This document shows positions 6,612-8,825 of a stretch of DNA of 8,825 nucleotides, piece after piece. Origin of the DNA: an uncultured Clostridia bacterium. GTDB taxonomy: Bacteria; Bacillota; Clostridia; TANB77; CAG-508. The notes under the pieces were generated by a model, which worked only from the letters and a program-made list of their open reading frames with translations, did no database searches and had not been told where the DNA came from. How positions within the stretch are numbered: position 1 is the first letter of the stretch; every line of letters starts with the position of its first letter. Location: positions 1 through 8,825 of the forward strand of contig CAKPLV010000028.1 in assembly GCA_934167735.1 (NCBI GenBank). Direction: 5' to 3'. Position numbers and translations under genes: made by a program.

Positions 6612-7991
6612 CTATAGTTTTTGGCAAATTTCGAAAAATTTCATCCCATTTGAAGCTTTAACTAATACAATATCTCCATCACATAAAATTTGTTTTAGTT
6701 TTTCTACTATTTCTTCATTATTTTCTAGTAAGTATGTTTCTATATTTGAATTATTTTCTTTTACTTTTTCAATTATATATTTTGAATTTTCACCAGAACA
6801 TATCAATATTGAAACATCACTTTTTGCAACTTCTTCTCCAACTTTTTCATGTAATTCTTTTGAATATTTTCCCAATTCAAACATATCTCCCAAAACAGCA
6901 ATTTTTCTTTTTCCTGTATGGTTTGATAGATAATTAATACTGGCTCTCATTGATTCATAACTAGCATTATAACTATCATTTATTAATATTGCTCCATTAT
7001 CTAATTTTCTAATATCCATTCTTTTATGTGTTAATTCAAATGTTAAAATTCCATTTCTTATTTTTTCATTTGGAATATCAAAAAATTTTCCTACTGTTGT
7101 AGCACATAATGCATTATATATAAAATGTTCTCCTCCAACAGGCACTTTTATATCAATTTTTTCATTTAATGTTGTTGCAATAAATTCACTTTCGTTTTCA
7201 CGCATTTTTATATCTTTTGCTTCTACTTGGCTCTCATTTTGAATTCCATATGAATGTATTTCAATTTCATCATTGTTTTCAATTGCCCATTTATGTAATA
7301 AATCATTATCATTATTAATAATTACTTTTGGAATGTTCATTCCATTTAATATTTCAAGTTTTGCTTTTAATATATTTTCTCTTGAACCCAAATTTCCTAT
7401 ATGTGATGTACCTATATTAGTTATAATTGCTAATGTAGGTTTTGCGATATTTGTTAATAAGTCGATTTCTCCAAAATGATTCATTCCCATTTCTACAACT
7501 AATGCATTTTCATCTTTTAATCTTAGTATTGTTAATGGTAGACCAATATTATTGTTGTTATTTCCTTCTGTTTTTAAAACCTTGTATTTTTGTTTCATTA
7601 CATTTGCAACAATGTCTTTTGTACTTGTTTTTCCAACACTTCCTGTTATAGCTATAACTGGTATATTATATAAGCTTCTTTTATAACTTGCTATTTCATA
7701 TAATGCTTTCATTGTGTCTTCTACAACAATTATTGTTTTATCAGCATATTTTTGAATTTCATTTTGATCTATATTAACATTTTGAATTATTACTACTTGT
7801 GCACCTTTATCTAAAGCATCTTTCCAAAATTTGCTTCCATCAAAATTTTCTCCTTTTAACCCTATGTATACATCTCCTTTTTGAATTGTTCTTGTATCTT
7901 TTGAAAAATTAATACATTCATCCTCAAGATTCCCTGTTACAAGTCTTCCTTTCGTAACTTTTATAATATCTTCAACATTTATATTTTTCAT
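6612..7991 (-). CDS. murF: UDP-N-acetylmuramoyl-tripeptide--D-alanyl-D-alanine ligase
   Basis: MurF adds D-Ala-D-Ala to the UDP-MurNAc-tripeptide in the cytoplasm, the last ATP-dependent step in making the peptidoglycan pentapeptide precursor. From Met at 7991 the protein is 459 aa, normal for the family. The N-terminal domain (about 1-105) binds the UDP substrate. The central ATPase carries the P-loop TGSVGKTST (116-124), the MurF signature TEGNNNNNIGLPLTIL (141-156), EMGM (167-170) and TNIGTSHIGNLGS (191-203). The C-terminal domain has DSYNASYESM (339-348) and LGDMFELG (367-374). An in-frame ATG at 8030 would add 13 residues, but GGAGG at 7999-8003 lies 7 nt from the ATG at 7991 and would fall inside that longer version. 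The dnaJ-like gene follows after 57 nt. Confidence 0.95.
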   Translation of the reverse strand: MKNINVEDIIKVTKGRLVTGNLEDECINFSKDTRTIQKGDVYIGLKGENFDGSKFWKDALDKGAQVVIIQNVNIDQNEIQKYADKTIIVVEDTMKALYEIASYKRSLYNIPVIAITGSVGKTSTKDIVANVMKQKYKVLKTEGNNNNNIGLPLTILRLKDENALVVEMGMNHFGEIDLLTNIAKPTLAIITNIGTSHIGNLGSRENILKAKLEILNGMNIPKVIINNDNDLLHKWAIENNDEIEIHSYGIQNESQVEAKDIKMRENESEFIATTLNEKIDIKVPVGGEHFIYNALCATTVGKFFDIPNEKIRNGILTFELTHKRMDIRKLDNGAILINDSYNASYESMRASINYLSNHTGKRKIAVLGDMFELGKYSKELHEKVGEEVAKSDVSILICSGENSKYIIEKVKENNSNIETYLLENNEEIVEKLKQILCDGDIVLVKASNGMKFFEICQKL

Positions 7992-8018
7992 ATTCATTCC
8001 TCCAAAATAATTTTTATT

Positions 8019-8047
8019 ATTATATTCCAATTAGCCTTTATATGCAA
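8019..8047 (-). promoter_or_regulatory. Candidate promoter of murF
   Basis: TATAAT (8019-8024) is preceded at 17 nt by TTGCAT (8042-8047) on the minus strand. The -10 is perfect; the -35 matches consensus only in its TTG. It sits just beyond the hairpin that closes the SASP gene, so murF has its own transcript. A start point near 8012 also falls downstream of the alternative ATG at 8030, which supports the start at 7991. Confidence 0.55.
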
Positions 8048-8051
8048 TAGT

Positions 8052-8097
8052 AAAATAGAGCAGAATATCTATAATATACATACCCTTGCTCTATTTT
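8052..8097. terminator. Terminator-like hairpin after the SASP gene
   Basis: AAAATAGAGCA (8052-8062) and TGCTCTATTTT (8087-8097) are perfect 11-bp complementary arms around a 24-nt loop. On the minus strand the descending arm ends in four T. It follows the SASP stop codon by about 10 nt. The large loop and short T-run make it a moderate terminator, but the position fits. Confidence 0.65.
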
Positions 8098-8107
8098 TAT
8101 CTAAAAA

Positions 8108-8287
8108 CTATTTATTTTCAACGGCTCTGTTGGCTATTTCTATAGCTTTTGAAACAATACTACCACATGTTTTTGATGGCACATTTTCCCAACTTCCACC
8201 ATCACTTTTTACTTGGTCATAAACCCCAAGTTCTTTAGCAATTTCTGTTCGTAAGTTTTCAGATATTAATTTGCTATTTTTAGACAT
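8108..8287 (-). CDS. Alpha/beta-type small acid-soluble spore protein (SASP), divergent
   Basis: A 59-aa reading frame starts at the ATG at 8287, preceded by AAAGGAGA (8293-8300). SASPs coat and protect DNA in the dormant spore core and are degraded at germination by the GPR protease. The GPR-type cleavage motif is visible as TEIAKEL (14-20), followed by GVYDQV (21-26), a short Gly/Ser/Trp segment, and the C-terminal CGSIVSKAIEIANRAVE (41-57). These fit the clostridial alpha/beta-SASP pattern of two helices around a turn. It lacks the usual GG-x-x-TK core motif and has one cysteine, so it is a divergent member. It is normally made in the forespore under sigma-G, but I could not find a convincing sigma-G promoter. 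The nearby ypeB-like gene supports a sporulation context. Confidence 0.82.
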   Translation of the reverse strand: MSKNSKLISENLRTEIAKELGVYDQVKSDGGSWENVPSKTCGSIVSKAIEIANRAVENK

Positions 8288-8331
8288 ATTTGTCTCCTTT
8301 CCAAATTTAATCTGTTTTACGGACTGTCCTA

Positions 8332-8351
8332 AAAAAGTTTTTCAACTTTTT
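8332..8351 (-). terminator. Weak AT-rich hairpin upstream of the SASP gene
   Basis: On the minus strand AAAAAGTT, a GAAA tetraloop and AACTTTTT form an 8-bp stem running into a T-run. A small palindrome, GGACAGTCC, follows at 8321-8329. It may weakly terminate transcripts of the 42-aa gene or structure the SASP leader. The stem is almost all A-T pairs, so the effect may be slight. Confidence 0.35.
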
Positions 8352-8397
8352 CAATATTATTATTTACATTTTTCAAAATTTTATTTTTCAATTTTTT

Positions 8398-8526
8398 CTA
8401 ATGAATTATTTTCATGATAATTTTTGCGATTCCATTTAATATTAGTAAAATAATTAATATTGCTACAAATTTTAATACAATATTTTCTTTAATCTTTTGA
8501 TATATTTTTAAAAATTTATCTTTCAT
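8398..8526 (-). CDS. 42-aa single-pass membrane protein, unrecognised
   Basis: This short frame begins MKDKFLKIYQKIKENIVLKF and continues with an unbroken hydrophobic helix at about residues 16-38, then MKIIH and TAG. The lysine-rich N-terminus (positive charges at 2, 4, 7, 11, 13 and 19) ahead of the helix predicts a membrane anchor with the N-terminus inside. Support for a real gene is good for its size: GAGG at 8533-8536 lies 6 nt from the ATG, and a near-consensus promoter sits just upstream. It lies between the ypeB-like gene and the SASP gene on the same strand, so a role in sporulation or germination is possible but only from position. I know no family for it. Confidence 0.6.
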   Translation of the reverse strand: MKDKFLKIYQKIKENIVLKFVAILIILLILNGIAKIIMKIIH

Positions 8527-8552
8527 CTTTTTCCTCGATTTCTTTTTTTCTC

Positions 8553-8581
8553 AATATATCATATTTATTTTTTATAGTCAA
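8553..8581 (-). promoter_or_regulatory. Promoter of the 42-aa membrane protein gene
   Basis: On the minus strand TTGACT (8576-8581) and TATATT (8553-8558) are separated by 17 nt, with TGA ahead of the -10. The -35 ends 2 nt from the stop codon of the ypeB-like gene. Transcription from about 8546 would give a leader of roughly 20 nt carrying the Shine-Dalgarno. Confidence 0.7.
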
Positions 8582-8583
8582 TA

Positions 8584-8825
8584 TTATTCAGTCAATGTTC
8601 CATTTGGCGTATTTGTGATTATTAAAATATCTTCATCTTTGCCTGTTTCTGCATTTACATATGCAATAAAATCAATATCTTCTATCTTTCCTTTAAATTC
8701 ATAGCAAAAGACTTCTGTGTTCCATTCTGTTGGAATCATTGCCAATCCTTTGCTTTTCACTTCAATCTTATCACTTAAGTTTTCTTCGGCTTTTTCCATA
8801 GATATAATGTTATTCGATATTTCTC
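8584..8825 (-). CDS. ypeB: C-terminal part of a YpeB-like germination protein (PepSY-type domain), 5' end beyond window
   Basis: The minus-strand frame is open at the right edge and ends with TAA at 8584-8586, leaving 79 residues. They read as the last PepSY-like repeat of YpeB. A lead-in EKAEENLSDKIEVKSKG is followed by LAMIPTEWNTEVFCYEFKG, then DFIAYVNAETGKDEDILII and the terminal NTPNGTLTE. Clostridial YpeB proteins characteristically end this way, with I/VPTE..., CYEF, YIN(A)xTG-EE and NGTLTM-type motifs. YpeB is needed for stability and localisation of the cortex-lytic enzyme SleB in spores. The internal ATG at 8799 has no reason to be the true start. The identification is from remembered family pattern; another PepSY-domain protein is the alternative. 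The SASP gene nearby is consistent. Confidence 0.68.
   Translation of the reverse strand, partial: EISNNIISMEKAEENLSDKIEVKSKGLAMIPTEWNTEVFCYEFKGKIEDIDFIAYVNAETGKDEDILIITNTPNGTLTE

Noticed and set aside
8288..8397. Sigma-G promoter ahead of the SASP gene
   Set aside because: Expected on biological grounds, but I found no pair of sigma-G-like -35 and -10 elements with proper spacing.

Overview
The window comes from a low-GC, spore-forming Firmicute, most likely a gut-type clostridium. The evidence is very AT-rich DNA, purine-rich coding strands, consensus AGGAGG ribosome binding sites, a small acid-soluble spore protein (SASP) gene, and the C-terminus of a YpeB-like germination protein. All genes lie on the minus strand except one TetR regulator. 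No rRNA, tRNA, CRISPR array or transposase was seen. No gene-free stretch exceeds 300 bases. The largest non-coding gap is the 229-base regulator/transporter intergenic region.

Region 1 (1-2812) holds an MMPL/RND-type membrane transporter that runs off the left edge. It is divergently transcribed from a TetR repressor gene. The intergenic region holds three copies of a 13-bp operator-like palindrome, placed over the predicted transporter promoter and just after the predicted tetR -10. This looks like a self-contained repressor-controlled export or lipid-transport unit.

Region 2 (2791-5765) is a compact minus-strand operon of two unrecognised soluble proteins (173 and 93 aa) followed by a VirD4/TraG-type type IV coupling protein ATPase. 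It has a near-consensus promoter at one end and a perfect bidirectional hairpin at the other. No relaxase or other type IV secretion gene is visible. It looks like a conjugative-element fragment or a solitary coupling-protein island.

Region 3 (5769-8097) holds murF (peptidoglycan precursor ligase) followed by a zinc-finger-less DnaJ-like co-chaperone gene. The DnaJ gene ends early at a TGA. Recognisable DnaJ sequence continues in frame for 25 codons beyond the stop and then breaks off where the promoter region of the coupling-protein operon begins. It is therefore a damaged gene at a probable recombination or insertion junction.

Region 4 (8052-8825) is a sporulation-flavoured stretch: the ypeB-like 3' end, a 42-aa single-pass membrane protein with its own promoter and Shine-Dalgarno, and a divergent alpha/beta-type SASP closed by a hairpin.
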